Assembly (NCBI GenBank): GCA_028532985.1
Contig: JANCIK010000002.1
Span: 868,001-932,000, forward strand
DNA from: Stropharia rugosoannulata
Taxonomy: Eukaryota; Basidiomycota; Agaricomycetes; Agaricales; Strophariaceae
Direction of reading: 5' to 3'
DNA length: 64,000 nucleotides
Shown in pieces: positions 24,799-38,496 of this stretch. The position numbers and the translations under genes were made by a program. The notes under the pieces were generated by a model. It saw only the letters and a list, made by a program, of their open reading frames with translations, searched no databases and was not told where the DNA came from. How positions within the stretch are numbered: position 1 is the stretch's first letter; every line of letters starts with the position of its first letter.

Positions 24799-27700
24799 AT
24801 GGCGCCTAAAAATAAGGGAAAGAAGGGCGGGAAGAAGGGCGACGACGACTATTGGTGCGTGCGCTGCTACACACTGCACTGTGCAGATGATGGGCGTGCG
24901 GGTATCTGATGTGCGCGGATCTGCAGGGATAAAGCTGGCGAGAGCGTCCCAGCGAATAATCTGGAGCCTGATGTGCCGGAAGACGGCGCTGGAATGGCGT
25001 CCAAGCCATCGAAATTCTCCGGCTTTGACGCTATCGCGCCGGAAGACGTCCAATTGGACGACGAGGAGGGCGCCGGCGGGCTTATGGTCAGTAGAGTGCA
25101 TGTATCGCATGTAGCTCCGCCTGAACTTATGGTTCATAGTCATTAATTTCGAGCGGTAAAGGCAAGAAAAAGGACAAGAAAAAGGCCAAGCCTGCGTTTG
25201 ATGAACTGGACGCAGCTGACGAGCCTGCGCCCGAAGCGATCGAGTCCAAGCAGGCTGTGGAAGTGACTGCAGAGGACTTGGCAGACGAAGAGTGGGGGCC
25301 GGTGAAGGAGAAGAAGAAGAAGGACAAGAAAGGTAAAGGCAAGAAGGGCAAGCAACAGGAAGATGAGGAGGACGATAAGGAGGGAGAAGGCATGTTTTTC
25401 ATGGACTCAGTCTCATAAATTTATCTTAACTCTCTCTCTGCTTAGCATTACCTGCCCGCGAAGCCACGCCTCCTGCGGCGGAGAACTCTGAGCCCAAAAA
25501 CGAGGGTCAGAATGACGAGGGCGAAGAACCAGAGACGAAACTATTGTCCAAGAAGGAGAAGGAAAAACTCAAGAAAGAGAGAGAAAAGGTGCACATCAGC
25601 TATTAATCTCTATTTTATCATGTTCATCTCATCACACTGCGCACTTCATAGGCCAAGAAAAAGGCCCAGGCAGCAGCGAAGAAGGCCGCTGAGGAGGGCG
25701 AAGCTCCTGCACCCTCGACCGCTCCAGAGCCCGGGGCACCCGCACAACCAACCCCAGCTGCTGAGAATGAAGAGGACGGAGATGATGCTGGAACTGGAGC
25801 TAAAGCTGACGCGAAGAAGAAGAAGAAAAAGAAAGCGGCAAAGAAAGAGGATGAGCCGGCCCCAGCACCCGCGCCTGCCGCCGGGGCAAAAAAGAAAGGC
25901 GCCATTGGCGCCTTGAAAGCCTTAATGGAAGAGAAGAAACGTTTGGAGGAAGAGGAGAGGAGACGTATCGAGGAAGAGAGGAAGAGGATCGAAGAGGAGG
26001 AGCGGCGCGAAGAGGAGGAGGCACGGAAACGTGAAGAAGAAAAGCAACGGAGGAAAGAGAAGGAGAAAGTGAGTTTATCTTCAAACAGTGCTCATAGTAC
26101 TTCAACTTAATATTAACACATTAACCCAGGCCAAGCGCGAGTTGGCAAAGAAAGAGGGCCGGCTACTTACCAAGAAGCAAAAGGAGGAGAAACAGATGGC
26201 CGAGCTACGCAAACAGGCTCTCCTAGCTTCCGGGGTTCAAATCGAGGGGCTCCAGCAAGCTTCAGGGTCTGCTCCGCCGGCTCAGAAAAAGGTTGTTTAC
26301 AACAATCGCAAGAAGAAAGGTCCTGGTGCGAAAGATGCATCGCCTGCTCCGGAATCTCGACCAAGATCACCAGAGCCGGCCGTGGCCGCCCCTGCTCCTG
26401 CTGAACAACCCGCGGAGGATAAGGACGTCAAATCTGATTGGGATGCCAGCTCTGATGACGAGGCGGCTAAGCCAGCCGCTCCTGCAGCCGTTAAGGACGA
26501 CTGGGACGCGTCGTCAGACGAGGAGAAGGAGGCGCCTGAACCGGCTTCGGCTCCCAAGTCTGGCGAGACAAAAGCTGAGAAAGCAGCGCCTGCATCGAAG
26601 GCCGCAGGTGAGAAGGCTACGCCTGGCAAACCCGCTCCCAAACCGGCTGCGAAGGCGCCTGCTAAGCCTGCCAACGGCAAGGCTGCGCCCCCTGCCCAGA
26701 AGGAAGAATCATCCGAGTCAGAGAGCGAGTCTGATAGCTCTGAAGACTCGGATGATTCGGACTCGTCAGAGGATGACTCGGACGACTCATCTGAGGACGA
26801 GGAGCTCACTGCCACCCAAAAAGCTCTCGCTCAAAAAAAGGCAGAAGCTGCGGCGCGTCGGGCCAAAGCTCACGAAGAGGCGTTGGCTGCACGGAGCAAG
26901 GAAAACTTGCGCAGCCCTATCTGCTGTATTTTGGGGCATGTCGATACTGGCAAAACCAAGCTACTGGATAAGGTCTGTTTTTGTTTTATTGGCTGTCTCA
27001 TCCTAGCTCACCATTCGATAGATTCGTCAAACCAATGTACAAGAAGGCGAAGCTGGAGGTATTACGCAGCAAATCGGTGCAACCTACTTCCCTCTGGAGG
27101 CTATCAAGACCAAGACAGAAGTCATGAATAAGGTGTGTTGACGCGACGCTAAAATTATTTGGACTGTACTTAATTGTCATTAGGATGGTTCGCAAGAGTA
27201 CAAGATCCCTGGTCTTTTGGTTATCGACACGCCTGGACACGAGTCGTTCACTAACTTGCGTTCGCGCGGTAGTTCACTGTGTAATATCGCTATTCTGGTT
27301 GTTGATATCATGCACGGCTTGGAGGCACAGACACTGGAATCACTCCGATTACTGAGGGATCGCAAGACGCCCTTCATCGTGGCCCTCAATAAGGTATTGT
27401 CTGTAGGATTCGGTGGAGTGTTAACGATACTGAAAAATTGCAGATCGATCGTATGTATGGCTGGGAAGCTACGCCAAATGGCGCTTTCCAGGAATCCCTG
27501 GCGAAACAGTCTCGTTCAGTACAACGCGAATTCGAGGATCGCGTCGCAAAGACAATCCTCGCGTTCGCAGAAGAGGGGCTGAATGCTTGTCTCTACTACG
27601 AGAACAAGAACTTGGGACGCAATGTTTCATTAGTGCCAACATCTGCTATTACTGGCGAGGGTGTTCCTGATATGATCATGCTGCTCGTGAACCTGACCCA

Positions 27701-29185
27701 GCAAAGGATGACCGAGCGCCTTATGTACTTGTCCGAATTGGAGTGTACGGTGCTCGAGGTCAAGGTCATTGAAGGTCTAGGAACCACAATCGATGTTGTC
27801 CTCTCGAATGGTATCCTGCGCGAAGGTGATAAGATCGTCGTATGTGGTCTGAATGGTCCTATCGTCACGCAAGTCCGTGCCTTGCTTACGCCTCAGCCTA
27901 TGCGTGAGCTCCGTATCAAGGTATGTCACTAACTTGTCTGCTTGTTGGCTAATTCAGAATCTTACATGGCTTCTAGTCAGCTTATGTCCACCACAAAGAG
28001 GTCAAGGCAGCGCTCGGAGTCAAGATCACTGCACCGGATCTGGAAAAGGCAATCGCTGGATCTCGTCTAATGGTTGTCGGCCCTGATGACGATGAGGAGG
28101 AGCTCAAGGAGGAAGTGATGTCCGACTTGACGTCCCTGTTCGACAACATCGACAAGTCCGGTCGTGGTGTTTGCGTGCAGGCGTCAACACTAGGATCTCT
28201 GGAGGCTCTGTTGGACTTCTTGAGGAGTAGTAAAATTCCTGTCTCTGGAATCAACATCGGTCCTGTTTTCAAGCGCGATATCATGCGTGCAGCAACCATG
28301 TTGGAGAAAGCAAAGGAATTAGCATGTATCTTGTGCTTCGATGTTGTTGTCGACAAAGAAGCTGAGCGACTGGCAGAAGAGATGGGTATCCGTCTATTCA
28401 AGGGTGCGTATATGCGTGTTGTCAACTTTTAGCATGCACTAAGGTCTTTTTCATCCAGCCGATATCATCTACCATCTGTTTGATTCTTTCAAGGTTTACA
28501 ACGAAGAAATCATGGAGGCAAAGAGGAAAGATGCTGCTCCTCAAGCTGTCTGGCCGTGCCGCCTGAAAATTATCGCTGCTTTCTGTAAGCGAGATCCTAT
28601 CATCCTTGGTGTTGATATTGTGGACGGAACCCTGCGTGTCGGGACCCCTCTGGCCGTGGTGAAGATTGACCCTGTCACTGGCAAGAAGGAGATAATAGAC
28701 CTCGGAAAGATGTAGGCACCATCGACGGAGCGTTGTTGTCACACTGCTAAATATGTTTTTTCAGCACCTCCTTGGAGATTAATCACAAGACGTTTGATGT
28801 ACGGACTTCGTCGTTCAGATTGTGTCCAGTCTTATATTGACCCTCACCCTTTAGATCGTCAAGAAGTCGCAAGCTGGTGGTGGTGTCGCTGTGAAGATTG
28901 AGCACGCCGTATACCAATCGGCAAAGATGTTCGGTCGCCACTTTGACGAGAAGGACGAGCTCCTCAGTCACATTAGCCGACAGAGTATTGACGTATTAAA
29001 GGTGCTTGGCTTCCATTGAGATCCGTAAATTTTGGCGCTAAAACATACGGTCTAGACCAATTTCAAGGCTGATGTTTCGAATGAAGAATGGCAACTTATC
29101 CGTGGGCTGAAGACGGTGAGTTTTTTCCCTCAAAAATCTCAATGACATTGCTCACTCTTTTGTCCAGCGCTTTGGCATTCCTTAA
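24799..29185 (+). CDS. FUN12: translation initiation factor eIF5B (IF2-like GTPase)
   Basis: Fifteen exons from 24799-24854 to 29168-29185 total 3606 nt and give 1201 residues, typical of fungal eIF5B. The first ~600 residues are charged: Lys runs, long Glu/Arg coiled-coil repeats (about 25916-26068) and Ser/Asp/Glu-rich blocks (26700-26810). The GTPase core follows with [12 protein letters not shown] (G1), a Thr-containing switch I ([13 protein letters not shown]), DTPGHESF (G3) and NKID (G4). Domains II-IV follow, ending RFGIP. eIF5B promotes 60S subunit joining after start-codon selection. The intron 25390-25445 has a GC donor, required because both flanking exons are in the correct frame only with that site. 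The last exon is 18 nt. Identification is very secure. Confidence 0.96.
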
Positions 29186-29515
29186 GTATGCTTTTCGTTG
29201 CTCCCTACGTAGGCCAATGATATGTTGTTGGATCTATGTAATGCTTTCTCGATGGTGCCGTTTTCATGTACCTGAATATGCGCCATATGTATAAAGTAGT
29301 ATCTTTGCATCAAAATACCTTGTGGCTGGATGGATATCCAAAATGAGGCATCAAAATGAAGGAGCCTTGATATTTGCGATAACAAGTACAGCTCCGGTTG
29401 GTGGAACAAAATAATCGAAATATTTCGTGCAAGCAGGTGTAAACAACTCGTCTACTTAACCTCCCACAGCCGACTTGACAAGATAACTCTTGTTTCAAGT
29501 TTTTTCTTCTGAGAT
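29186..29515. other. intergenic, eIF5B to permease
   Basis: 330 bases with no gene; it holds the eIF5B 3' region and the permease promoter. Confidence 0.6.
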
Positions 29516-32006
29516 ATGTCCATCGACAGCAAGAAATCTGAACAGTTCGACGGCCGGGAGGCGAACGAGGCGAACGTGGCCGTCACTCAAGATCAGGATG
29601 AATTACAACTGGTAATTAGATTACGGTGGGCGTGACCTGCGGAAGAAAACCTACAAAAGTTGGGCTGCTTTAACGATAACATCTAATTGGTGATAACTGG
29701 CATGGCTGCGGGTATCGGAATGGCGTCCATCTGCCCTTGAGACCGTGTACACTGTGCGTGCATGGTTTCTTGGACGTTTGGGCCCCAGGAAGATTGAGAT
29801 TATACCGCCTGAACCTGAACAGCGCTCATACCTGCGTAGGGAAGCCCCCCAGTGTTATCGTTCATTTCCCGTGTCCCGGGCTTTTTCCGTTGGGTCTACT
29901 GACACGCTTATTTCAGGAACATCTGGGTTATAAACAGGTATGTCGTTGATGCGCTCTACATCCGTGCTGCGCACTGAGACTATCTCGTTCTATTCTAGCA
30001 ACTCCACAGGACATGGCACTTGATTGAAAGTTTTGCTGCAAGTTTTTGCGCTCTCAATTTTATTGGAGGTGTTCGGTGCGTTTGGTGTCGAGTCCCTGCA
30101 CTTGCAATAAGACTGACATATAGAAAACAGATCCGCCATTTTCCTTGGCTTGTTAGCGGGAGGTCCTGCTGCGATTTGGTAATTATGGGCTTTCCGACTA
30201 CGTGAATAAGGCTCATTATTATTCAGGTCATCGTATCTAATCACAATAGTCTTTATGACAATGACAGCAGCGGTTCTTGCTGAGATATGCTCTGCTCTCC
30301 CTCTCAGTGGATCTATTTACATCTGGGCAGCTGAAAGCGCCGGTCCTAAATACGCCAGATTTTTTGGTTTTCTTGTCGCTTGGTGGTCATGTACTGCGTG
30401 GATGACGTTCACTGCCGGAAATTGTCAAGTACGTGGCTCTCTCTGCTATCTACAAATCTGTTCGTGAACCATGAATGTTTTTCAGACCACTGCGAACTAC
30501 ATTATTTCTCAACTCAATGTCTGGGAAGTCAGTTTCCCAGGTGGCCTCAGTAACGACAATATCAAATACCGCACCCTCATCTGGGCTATTTCAGAAGGCT
30601 TGCTCATCCTTTCTGTCGCTATCAACTATCTACCACCCAGAGTTTTCTCACTTATATTCCGAATTTCTATCGGAGTTATGATGCTCGACTTCTTCCTTTG
30701 TTTAATCTGGCTGCCCATTGGAGTATCCAATACTTACGGATTCAAACCTGCAAAAGAAGTTTTCACGATGACATGTAGGCACAAGCTTTGTCATAAGGGC
30801 CGCTGCGTTGCGTACTCACTGTTCCTGCCTCGTTTAGATAATGGAACAGGGGCTCCCGCCGGCTGGAATTGGATACTATCTTTGTGAGCATTCTATAATA
30901 AAAGAAATCGGGCTGTTCCTAACCTCTGTCGTCTAGTCTATTCACGGCTGGGACAATGACTGGATTTGACGCTTCCGGCCATATCGCCGAGGAGACCAAA
31001 AACGCGAGGTCGGTAGCGTTGTCATCAATGCCGTCATTCATTCGGCTGATTTCCTTACTTGGTTTCCTCTATAGAGTCGTAGCAGGGAAAGGGATCTTAT
31101 ACAGTGCTGTCGCTACTGGAATTTTAGGCTTTATAACAGCTATCCTGTTCCTGTTCTGCACTCCTGACCTCACGGTACTTTTCTCCCTCGATGCCCCTCA
31201 ACCGTTTGTCCAGCTCTACGCACTTGCGTTGGGAAAGAAAGGAAGCATATTTATGACAATAATAGCTGTGCTCGGGCTCATCTTCGTATGTCATGATTCT
31301 CTGACTTAACCTTCTATGGAATTGAACCACGTAATTACCTAGAACACCAGTATTGCCATTGTCGCCGCATCTAGACTGGTGTATGCTGTTGCTCGTGATG
31401 GGGTTCTGCCGTTGTCCAGTTGGATCAGTCGGATTGATCATGAAGGCCAGCCCCGCAATGCCATCACGGTCATATACGTCTTCGCTGCATGCATTCTCTG
31501 TACAATTTTGCCAAGTCAAGTCGCCTTCACTTCGCTAGTGTCCGCCGGAGGAGTACCGACAATCGCAGCATATATGTTGATAGCTCTACTGCGCCTGTTC
31601 TTCACTCCAAACAATTTCAAGTCGTCTTTCTTCTATCTGGGACGTTTCGCAAAGCCATTTTATATCTCCGCGGCTTTGTTTAATGCTCTCGTCGTTGCGG
31701 TAAGTGCCCACAGATTGTGTAGGTCGATATCAACGGATTGGCTCAAATTTAATGATAGGTCATGCTGTCGCCTTTCTTTTTCCCTGTTTCCGCGGAGACG
31801 TTCAACTTCGTGGGTTATACCTTCATCTCCGCGCTTTTTGACTCGCCCTCATTTGTCTTTTTTAGGCCTGTGTTATTTTCGGTTCGATCACCGTATTCGC
31901 GGTCCTGACATGGTATTTCACGCCTGCGGAAAAATGGCTGCGACGCGAACATATCATCCAAGCTATGCAGGCGGCTGAGCAGGAGGATGCGCGAACAGGA
32001 ATTTAA
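29516..32006 (+). CDS. APC-family amino-acid / GABA-type permease
   Basis: Twelve exons (29516-29611, 29917-29937, 29999-30075, 30131-30178, 30227-30428, 30486-30774, 30838-30883, 30937-31008, 31075-31285, 31343-31699, 31759-31809, 31866-32006) total 1611 nt and give 536 residues. The short hydrophilic N-terminus leads into HLGYKQQLHRTWHLIESFAA, the family's entry motif. Multiple membrane helices follow, with GGPAAIWSSYL, AGTMTGFDASGHIAEETKNA and SRLVYAVARDGVLPLSSWIS, all hallmarks of fungal GABA/choline/amino-acid permeases of the APC superfamily. About 12 transmembrane segments are expected in the plasma or vacuolar membrane. The first intron (29612-29916, 305 nt) is unusually long for this locus, and the second exon is 21 nt. 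The substrate cannot be read from sequence. Confidence 0.9.
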
Positions 32007-33011
32007 TTTCCTTTCCACAAATAAAAGTGGTTTATGCATATAGATTCGTGCTTTATTTCTTTCAATCTTCGTTCTTGCTTCGTTTTGTATTTCGTATCTG
32101 TTAATCGAATATCTTTTTCCGAGGTGTGCATCTTAAGACCATGTCTGTCCTTGTACAACAAGGCGTGGTAGAATGTCTTGCATAGCTGCATCATTTAGTT
32201 AATTTCGAGAGTTGGTCGAAGCTAGACCTTTCTCAAGCAACTCTTCGATGTTCTTAGGATTCCTGCTTCAACGCAACCGAACTCCGCGGGGTTGCCGCCT
32301 AAAGATGCAAATCCTATACAGCTTCTACTTAATCGTTGACACCCTAATTCACTATCTTCGTGATCGTCGGAAGATATTCGTTTTTCGTGGAATCATGGGG
32401 GTACTTGACCTGCTACAACTGTGGGTGTCAGTGGAAAACCCTCGCCTAAAACTAATGAAATCTGAGTGACTCTCCGTACAAACCTATGCTATTCGGTGGA
32501 CGATCCTTTGCTATCCTTTGACTGTATAGCCACAGCCATGGTCTCTGTCGATCATGCTGGATAGTGGCCGATCCGAGGCGTGCGTGCATCCCGTTTATTG
32601 ATTGCTGCTTATTTCCAATCAGCATATAATACCGACGGCATTCCCTTTCTGGGCGACGACGCAGGCCGCCGGCAGGTCTTAAAAGCTCTAGTCGCCTCCA
32701 TCTGAGATGTGTGCCATGAAAGAGGAGATGTTCATCCGTTTCGTGAACATGAGGCATGGCATGGAACATTAGAGAACATTGAGGTAAATTATATGACACG
32801 CGCGCCGATATGCTCGTTCGTGCCACTTGATCCAAGATGTCGGCACGGCTGCTGGGCAGCTGGAAATAGCAGGTAGAGAACTCGCTCCGGCTGCGAGAGT
32901 ATTACAGCTGCACCGTGAGATTCTCCGTGGACGTGACGGGCTTAGGCGATCAAGGCGTGTGTGTGTAGCTAGATGTAGCTTCAATATATTGACTCTGCAG
33001 CCTTAGCGCAG

Positions 33012-33048
33012 CATACCATCACTTGATGAGGACACCAGTGATGGTATG
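33012..33048. repeat. perfect inverted repeat / hairpin
   Basis: CATACCATCACT (33012-33023) is the exact reverse complement of AGTGATGGTATG (33037-33048), with a 13-base loop between. The 12-bp stem has no mismatch. It lies in a gene-poor stretch and is not followed by a T-run. A role as a structured RNA or protein-binding site is unknown. Confidence 0.7.
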
Positions 33049-33939
33049 TGTGTATGTACATGTACATGTAATACTCTGTCCCTGAGTTCTCTGTTTTTAT
33101 ATGTACATACCGAAGTGTATTATTCATAGCTTCCCCGCATGGACACTTCTATTTCTGTAGAACGCTGCCGGTAAAGGCACGTTCAGGAGCGTGCAGGCGC
33201 CTGCAGGCGCGTGTCCAGCCGACTTTGTGGACTAGACAGCGATCGCCCTGTCATTTCGGCTAGCTACGGCTTCCCAGACAATGTCGGTCGGGACCTGAAT
33301 GGCATGGCTGTGCCGCTGTGATGGCAACTAAGCCGAGATTGCCACGGCACTAATTTATTCGTCAACGAAGGAGCAGGGAACCCAGCAGGTCGTTGGCCGT
33401 AAGCAGCGAGAAGTGCAGGTCCTGTGGGGTTTGAAGTCCTAGGATATGCGATGCGTTTGGGGATATTGCGGCGAGGGCTGCTGTGGAGATAATAAGCGCT
33501 GTGCGGATGCGTGACAGCATGTAGATGTATTTTCGGAATGCCATTTACCGTGTATGGAAATATGTTTTAATCATCTCTAAGCTGGTATGCCACTCATTAA
33601 TCCCCTGTATGTACAGTACAGCTATGGTGATCTTCTATCCCACCATCTCTTCATTATACAGCCAATATCTCGGCTAAAGCTCGGTGACGAATATGTAGCT
33701 TTTAATTTTCAGTCAGAAATAAAGGGATTCAAGGTACTATCAGGCATACGTTAGACACTAAGCCATCCTTCGTCAACCCTATCCAAGCAACGCACCCACG
33801 CGCCCAGGAGGTTTTGCATTAGGAAACCTTTCCAAATAAGGATATTTTGCTCCTCACAGCTCACAGGTGCTCACTCGGAAGAGAACTGACCGGCTGTCAC
33901 GATGTTGGATATGCAGTTCGGCATTACATGAAGGAGACG

Positions 33940-34239
33940 TCAGATACATAAACCGATTTGGACAACGTCGATTATGAATGTAGTGTAACAAGCCTGTAAG
34001 AATAGAATGGAATAAAAAAGGATCAAAATCATCGCGGTTATTTGGATTGTCAGATCTCGAGAAGCTTCCTTGGCCGGCGGTTGGGAGCTGTCCCCTGTCC
34101 CTGCCATCTTATATTCTAGCTCGCGTGGTTCCATCTGCGGCAGAGGCGGGAAAGTTAATTTCTTAGAACGGCTTCGGGCGGCAACTCCCTGTCGCTGCGC
34201 GCGGGAGCTCTCTGGGGTTGTATTGACCTTCTCCCCCAT
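33940..34239 (-). CDS. possible small single-pass membrane protein, 99 codons
   Basis: A single open frame with an ATG. The first ~65 residues are hydrophilic with Arg/Lys and Ser, and a hydrophobic helix (ITAMILILFYSILFLQACY) sits near the C-terminus, like a tail-anchored protein. There are no homology motifs, no introns and no neighbours to support it. It could be a chance frame. Confidence 0.2.
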   Translation of the reverse strand: MGEKVNTTPESSRAQRQGVAARSRSKKLTFPPLPQMEPRELEYKMAGTGDSSQPPAKEASRDLTIQITAMILILFYSILFLQACYTTFIIDVVQIGLCI

Positions 34240-37200
34240 GACGACGTGTCGCTAAATAGGCACACCGTACCAAGGAGGCAGTTGGACCGCATGACCGCGC
34301 GCGTTGAAGAGCGCGTTAAACATATTATTACTTTAAGCGTGTGGGCTGGGCGCCTATTTTGCCTTTCGATGTTTCATTTAATGTGATGCAGGCAGCACGA
34401 ATTCTTTGACTTGCCATCAAGTATTCCACCGAGAAAGACTCATTCTCTGCCTTGAGCGTGGTTTGGTATGTCTCGGAGGCGTTATATCGACTATTATATA
34501 TATTTTGCAGACGACCTCAAAAGCCTCATTCGCCGTGGCGGCACGGAGAGGAACACTCAAATGACCTCTCAGAAAATCAGCTATAATGCAGTCATGCCAT
34601 GATTGGCAATGAAAGAAAGCTCGACACCTGAGATACTCATTAACAGAGGCCCAGAAGAGCAATATTGAGCATGTATTCCCCGTCATGGTCAACCGAGCCG
34701 CCGGCCGGCATTCGGCACGTCGAACATAGTTGACGCCCCGAGAAGGCGCTCACGTTGCCATTCTAGGCCGCCTCTCGCGTATCGCTGCACAGGTGAGTGT
34801 CACCCTGCTCTATTAAAGGCAACGAAGTGTCGTATTCTGCGCGGCGACCCTGCAAAATCAGTGTTCTGGCACATTCGTGAAGCGTTCGTGTGCGTATTTA
34901 TTTATAATACATATGACCATTGAATACCTACGGACAGTATGTGAGAAGTACAGATGTCGTGATCTGGCATATATGTAGCAGTCTATCTTATCGCTTAGAA
35001 CTTCAGAGAAGACAGAAGAACACGTAGGAAAGCGCCCAATCATCTATGTACAAGCTATATATCTTATCCATCCGCCAGACGAGAGTTGCTTTACGCTGTC
35101 TGGCGGTGGTAGAGAACAAGTTATTACTTGTCGATTATTACTCGTCAAGGAAATCATTGCCGATTCGCGAGCCTGCTCACGCAGATTGACAAGGGGCTCC
35201 GGTTGCATCTGCCACACTCGCACGGCATGTCGTCAGTCCGGACCAGCTGAGCTCATTACTATGCTCGAACGTTCTTTTTCTTGCCATATGCAGCAAAGAG
35301 GACTCGTATAATTAGCTGATGGCGGTGTAACATTTATATCGCGGGTGCCGGCGACGAATGTCGTAGAACGTCGCAGAACTGAGAAGCCTGAAGTACGCCT
35401 GTGTGTATGTAAAATTATAGACTAATTGGAGTTGTGCGTTAATCTCCATGGACCTGAAGTGCCACCCAAGCCGCAGGTACCGCAAAGCCGTAGGCAGAAG
35501 TAAATTACTTGACTTCCATCATACTGCGCAACTTAAAGCTCGAGCGTTTTATTTTAGGTGTAAAAGCCGATTTGACAGTTACGTTATGGTTACTTAATTG
35601 GAAATCCTGTAAAGATGGGATGAGAATCAGAGATGGATCTCGCCAAGGGCGTAAGAAAGGTGGCGTCTCCCGACGTGATGCCTTGCGTAGCGAGCGGGTC
35701 AGCGGTGCTCCATGTTTCCTGAGGTTGTCTCCTGAGGCGGTTGGGGACTGCATCTTTCAACCTGGTCCCGTTCCTTGTTTGGTTTAGCAGTATGAATTCG
35801 TACGGCACTTGGCGCCGTGCGTTACATTGGTCATGTCCGTGTCCACAGCGTCTTGGTCAGCGCTCATGGACTGCGACCGGTACTCGCTGCGGCGAAAGCA
35901 GATGGATTCATTGTAAGGTATATCCATCGTACATTACGTATGGCACCCTTGAAGGACCGCCATTTGGCGGAACTACGAGTGTTCACTTGGAACGTATTTA
36001 TTCCCCGCCAATGACTCTTTGCGTAGCCGACGAAACTGTTTGAGTTTGATGCAGCCTCCTGATCATTGTTGGAACAGCGCGACTCGGGGTACTAGCCGAG
36101 ATGAGTATATTAATTATAGGTACTGTCAGCGGTAGTGGAAGGTAAAACAGTCAAAATGGATTGAAATCACATATATCATTGCTGCAAACGACAGTCGCAT
36201 GCGTGCGAGGTTTGGGCACAATAGCTGAGCTACAAGCATGCATATCTTTCGGACATCGCCCATACATAAAATGTTCTGCACGCTGTCTCGTTTCATGCAC
36301 TCAGATGGTAGGTGCCGGCACAGTCATGGAGGGTGGAGGAGGAAAGGACACACCATGTTACTCTTCCTGCATGCGTGGAATAGATAATTTTATTTCAATG
36401 CCCCTACACAGGTAAGGTAGATTTATAGCTGATCGGACTTTTTGCCATAGTCAAATTTCGCACCAGAGCCCGCTGAGGGAGACATGCGTGCGTGGTGTGC
36501 GTGACATAGTTTCAGTTGTGGTCCAAATGCGGTAATTGTGGTTCTTTTTTGGGCTGAAGCGTGATCGACGATCGGCAAAAATGAAAGGCGGCACGAAAAT
36601 CCAACTAGCTCACACTCGGGGATTTTCCAAGGATTGTAGGTTATATTCATAGTAAAATCGGAGAATCCTCTCTTTGGTTTCGTTCATTTGTCCAATGTCC
36701 GGCTTTTCGCTTCGTTTGTCTTCTTTGTGGTTCGGTTTGCGCCAGGTTTGCGTGCATGCGTCGTGCTCGTTCAACTTCTCGTTACTTAATTATGTATTTA
36801 GTACATATTCACGAGTGGTCCCTAGCGCTTTGGTGTAGGAGCTTCGTAGTATCGCTTCTTCTTTCTGAGTCTGCTCTTCAACCTTCCTGCTTCCCACATA
36901 AATCATACTGGGATTTAGGAAGACACAATTTTGCACACCGCAACGCAAGGCTCTCGCCGAACTGACATTTATATTCATTGGAAAACAGATCCCTAGCCAG
37001 GGTCAGAATGAGCCAGCCAGAAACAACAGCCGACTCTTATTAATAGGAACTTAGTAGAATATAAAAAGCATTCAAAGGAACCCGAGCTAATGTTCGAACA
37101 CCTTCAAATCCCTCTGGAATCTCATAACTTCAATAGGCTCCTTACCACTGGGTCTAGCTAAACACATTGCATTACACTCACTGTCTTTATATTTACATCA

Positions 37201-37339
37201 AACATCCGACGTGAATAGGATCCCCCAGCACCTACATGAAGTCGGCGGGTAGGACAGTGCTGCGTATCATACTAGAAGATCCGGTATATCAAAATTGAGA
37301 CTGCGAAACGTAGATGTTGATACACACGGATCAACTCCG

Positions 37340-38160
37340 CTAAGGATTCTTGTTGGATTACTTAGACCTACCAGTACAACTCCAACTTTCAAGTGCGTAT
37401 ACAATATGTCTGCTGTGTTAGTGTTGTATTATCTGACGGGGGGCTGGAGTTGAAATAAGGTTTAAATTTAGAGTTAGTGACGAGCTCCTGAAGACACTCG
37501 GAGGTTTCGTGAGCTTCAGAAGGTACAAATGACTTTTGTTTTGCACTCCCCTTCTCTAATATTAGATCTTTCTGGAAAGTATTTAAAGGTATAATGAAGG
37601 GAAGACCAGAGTAAATATATTTGCTACTAGCACAACATACTACTAAACTGGATGGAGACCATATTTATAAACAAGGAGAGCAGCGCCGAACTAGATGAAT
37701 TCGGTCAATGTACGCATGGTATTGATGTTTATATTGCGTATCTCGTCGATACATTCGAGTTTGGAGAGAATTCAGCAGACACTTAGTTCACGCGACGTTT
37801 CAGGAACTGTTGGCAAGCCAAAACATTTATTCCTGAAACTCCAACAGTACAAAACTTCTCCCTGGCTACTTTACCTCCCCACATATATTGGATGACCCGG
37901 AGTTTCATATGGATGCAAAAGCTAATGGACACTTGAAGATTCCGGTAGAAGTGCAGTATCAGGTATTCAAAGTAACCTCAATTACATTGAACGCCGTAAG
38001 AACTTCGATATCTTTTCTTTATTTTTACCCCTCGGTATACTTTTCAATGTGCCGGATTATGGAGCTGGCTGAAAGTCGTAAAGTTACCCGCACAGATGAG
38101 GCCTCCTTGGAATTAGCATTTCCACTGCGTATGGAGAAGAGCCTGGTAGGATACGAGACT
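37340..38160 (+). pseudogene. decayed HET-domain gene copy
   Basis: Fragments align in order with the two HET genes downstream. They include the end of exon 2 near 37352-37400 (ttggattacttagacctacc), exon 3 around 37480-37530 (gacgagctcctgaagacactc), the HET core near 37648-37760 (ataaacaaggagagcagcg), and the segment with GTAGAAGTGCAGTATCAGG at about 37945. Frameshifts, deletions and stops break the frame, and the part encoding the HTWLRGMPGD motif is missing. It is the oldest-looking copy of the local array. Confidence 0.75.
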
Positions 38161-38496
38161 AGTAGGATAAATGCCCCAAGCTTGTGTTTATTTTTTTTAG
38201 AGAGTCCGTGCGCACGCTGACCTTTGTCCGAATGTGGTAATGGACTTTCTGTTTTTGGTATTGCCTTATCATGTCTATCCCGGCTGCACATTTTCATTGT
38301 ATCCTTCTTAAAGACTGTCTCAAATATGTCGACGCATATAATTTCCTCTGTTGAAACGTTGAAACATGATACTGTACAGATGATGGCGTACATCACTGTG
38401 AGGCAACTGTAAGGCTTTCCCCGACTTTGACGTGTTCCGTCGTCTTGGTTAATTTGTGCGTCGCCGGTGGCTTTGAAGTGTCTCCAATGTGTGCGG

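Larger units (their letters stand above)
32007..37339. other. 5.3-kb stretch without a convincing gene
   Basis: I see no family motif or credible multi-exon gene on either strand. It contains a hairpin at 33012-33048 and one short membrane-type open frame at 33940-34239, listed separately. The other open frames are short and lack support. It marks the change from the housekeeping block to the accessory region. Confidence 0.5.

Noticed and set aside
26297..27006. Long frames on both strands over the eIF5B N-terminus
   Set aside because: Alternative-frame shadows of the Ser/Asp/Glu- and Ala/Pro-rich coding sequence.
33193..33204. GCAGGCGCCTGC palindrome
   Set aside because: A short GC-rich palindrome produced by a local GTGCAGGCGC-like direct repeat; too short to interpret.
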